Source: Nemertoderma westbladi
Taxonomy: Eukaryota; Xenacoelomorpha; Nemertodermatida; Nemertodermatidae
DNA: 64,000 bases
Assembly (NCBI GenBank): GCA_032718475.1
Contig: JAUCBJ010000938.1
Location: forward strand, 1 to 64,000
Reading direction: 5' to 3'
Shown in pieces: positions 61,855 to 64,000 of this stretch. Positions within the stretch are counted from its first letter, which is position 1; each line of letters begins with the position of its first letter. The notes below the pieces were generated by a model. That model saw only the letters and a list, made by a program, of their open reading frames with translations, searched no databases and was not told where the DNA came from. A program made the position numbers and the translations under genes.

Positions 61855-64000
61855 AGCTTAGAGGTTCCTGGCCAATGTATCCTATAGAGACTAGCTGAGG
61901 GGTTCCTGGCCAATGGATCCTTTAGAGACTAGCTGATGGTTTCCTGACCAATGTATCCTATAGAGACTAGCTGATGGTTTCCTGACCAATGTATCCTATA
62001 GAGACTAGCTGAGGGGTTCCTGGCCAATGTATCCTATAGAGACTAGCTGAGGGGTTCCTGGCCAATGTATCCTATAGAGACTAGCTGAGAGGTTCCTGGC
62101 CAATGTATCCTATAGAGACTAGCTGAGGGGTTCCTGACCAATGTATCCTATAGAGACTAGCTGAGAGGTTCCTGGCCAATGGATCCTATAGAGACTAGCT
62201 GAGGGGTTCCTGGCCAATGTATCCTATAGAGACTAGCTGAGGGGTTCCTGACCAATTGATTTTATAGATACTAGCTTAGAGGTTCCTGGCCAATGTATCC
62301 TATAGAGACTAGCTGATGGTTTCCTGACCAATGTATCCTATAGAGACTAGCTGAGGGGTTCCTGGCCAATGTATCCTATAGAGACTAGCTGAGGGGTTCC
62401 TGGCCAATGTATCCTATAGAGACTAGCTGAGAGGTTCCTGGCCAATGGATCCTATAGAGACTAGCTGAGGGGTTCCTGGCCAATGTATCCTATAGAGACT
62501 AGCTGAGGGGTTCCTGACCAATTGATTTTATAGATACTAGCTTAGAGGTTCCTGGCCAATGTATCCTATAGAGACTAGCTGAGGGGTTCCTGGCCAATGG
62601 ATCCTTTAGAGACTAGCTGATGGTTTCCTGACCAATGTATCCTATAGAGACTAGCTGATGGTTTCCTGACCAATGTATCCTATAGAGACTAGCTGATGGT
62701 TTCCTGACCAATGTATCCTATAGAGACTAGCTGAGGGGTTCCTGGCCAATGTATCCTATAGAGACTAGCTGAGGGGTTCCTGACCAATTGATTTTATAGA
62801 TACTAGCTTAGAGGTTCCTGGCCAATGTATCCTATAGAGACTAGCTGAGGGGTTCCTGGCCAATGTATCCTATAGAGACTAGCTGATGGTTTCCTGACCA
62901 ATGTATCCTATAGAGACTAGCTGATGGTTTCCTGACCAATGTATCCTATAGAGACTAGCTGAGGGGTTCCTGGCCAATGTATCCTATAGAGACTAGCTGA
63001 GGGGTTCCTGGCCAATGTATCCTATAGAGACTAGCTGATGGTTTCCTGACCAATGTATCCTATAGAGACTAGCTGAGGGTTTCCTGGCCAATGTATCCTA
63101 TAGAGAGTAGCTTAGAGGTTCCTGGCCAATGTATCCTATAGAGACTAGCTGAGGGGTTCCTGGCCAATGTATCCTATAGAGACTAGCTGAGAGGTTCCTG
63201 GCCAATGTATCCTATAGAGACTAGCTGAGGGGTTCCTGGCCAATGTATCCTATAGAGACTAGCTGAGGGTTTCCTGGCCAATGTATCCTATAGAGACTAG
63301 CTGAGGGGTTCCTGGCCAATGTATCCTATAGAGACTAGCTGAGGGTTTCCTGGCCAATGGATCCTATAGAGACTAGCTGAGAAGTTCCTGGCCAATGTAT
63401 CCTATAGAGACTAGCTGAGGGTTTCCTGGCCAATGTATCCTATAAAGACTAGCTGAGAGGTTCCTGGCCAATGTATCCTATAGAGACTAGCTGAGAGGTT
63501 CCTGGTCAATGGATCCTATAGAGACTAGCTGAGGGTTTCCTGGCCAATGTATCCTATAAAGACTAGCTGAGAGGTTCCTGGCCAATGTATCCTATAGAGA
63601 CTAGCTGAGAGGTTCCTGGTCAATGGATCCTATAGAGACTAGCTGAGGGTATCCTGGCCAATGTATCCTATAGAGACTAGCTGAGGGGTTCCTGGCCAAT
63701 GTATCCTATAGAGACTAGCTGAGGGGTTCCTGGCCAATGGATCCTATAGAGACTAGCTGAGAGGTTCCTGGCCAATGTATCCTATAGAGACTAGCTGAGA
63801 GGTTCCTGGCCAATGTATCCTATAGAGACTAGCTGAGAGGCTCCTGGCCAATGTATCCTATAGAGACTAGCTGAGAGGTTCCTGGCCAATGTATCCTATA
63901 GAGACTAGCTGAGAGGTTCCTGGCCAATGTATCCTATAAAGACTAGCTGAGAGGTTCCTGGCCAATGTATCCTATAGAGACTAGATGAGGGGTTCCTGGC

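Larger units (their letters stand above)
8325..64000. repeat. Satellite array of a 38-bp monomer, about 1,460 copies, continuing beyond the right edge
   Basis: From TAGCT at 8325 to the last base, the sequence is head-to-tail copies of one 38-bp unit; a typical unit is 28043-28080. Key segments are GGTTCCTGGCCAAT (positions 4-17) and CCTATAGAGACTAGCTG (22-38). Common alternatives are G/A at 3, A at 4, G/T at 5, T/C at 6, G/A at 12, T/G at 19 (G creates a GGATCC BamHI site), A/T at 25, G/A at 28 and G/T at 38. No other sequence interrupts the array and orientation never flips. The window ends mid-unit, so the true length is unknown. There is no conserved open frame. Long uniform arrays of this sort are typical of heterochromatin, but the chromosomal location cannot be told from here. 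Confidence 0.98.

Noticed and set aside
8325-64000. CRISPR array
   Set aside because: The 38-bp direct repeats follow each other without any unique spacer, and the surroundings are eukaryotic.
8325-64000. Telomeric repeat or CENP-B box
   Set aside because: No TTAGGG-like unit and no CENP-B-box-like motif in the monomer. Centromeric location is possible but unsupported.

Overview
The window looks like a stretch of animal nuclear DNA, most likely from a marine invertebrate. The evidence is a non-LTR-retroelement-type C-terminus at the left edge, an anoctamin (TMEM16) gene, AT-rich non-coding DNA full of small repeats, and a very long tandem satellite. The palindrome TAGGCCTA recurs between 1.9 and 6.1 kb. 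From memory this motif is common in echinoderm DNA, so an echinoderm is my best guess, but that is inference. No bacterial-style operon, rRNA, tRNA or CRISPR array was found.

Layout. (1) 1-846: the broken 3' end of a retroelement-type coding region, open to the left edge and interrupted by one amber codon at 703-705, followed by a non-coding tail to about 1095. (2) About 1096-5846: AT-rich intergenic DNA with several small repeat structures: a direct/inverted repeat at 1504-1777, a 20-C run, a tandem duplication at 2818-3118, a 17-bp doublet, an old dispersed-repeat remnant near 3850-4115, a hairpin at 4987-5041 and a diverged pair of copies at 5105-5335. (3) 5847-6007: a compact foldback (MITE-like) element about 100 bp upstream of the gene. 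(4) 6108-8165: a single uninterrupted 685-codon anoctamin gene, closest in character to ANO10/TMEM16K. It keeps four acidic calcium-site residues plus one conservative Glu-to-Asp change, but has Arg where the family usually has Asn. (5) 8166-8324: its short 3' flank. (6) 8325-64000: one unbroken satellite array of a 38-bp monomer, about 1,460 copies, running off the right edge.

The satellite is the dominant and most unusual feature, at 87% of the window. Its gene-side edge (8.3-11.5 kb) is irregular, with 40-bp units, 8-bp insertions and many variants. The interior is almost perfectly phased: between 12237 and 61834 every departure from 38 bp can be accounted for by six +2 units and seven single-base indels. 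Monomer variants are patchy, and blocks of 0.6 to 3.5 kb are repeated at offsets of 1,520, 1,790, 1,896, 3,420 and about 10,000-10,900 bp. This is the pattern left by unequal exchange and local amplification. Almost every monomer carries a CCAAT motif and many carry TATAAAG. There is no direct evidence for function.

The genes do not form a pathway. The relation worth noting is positional: an apparently intact, intronless anoctamin gene lies between a foldback element about 100 bp upstream and the edge of a more than 55-kb satellite 159 bp downstream.
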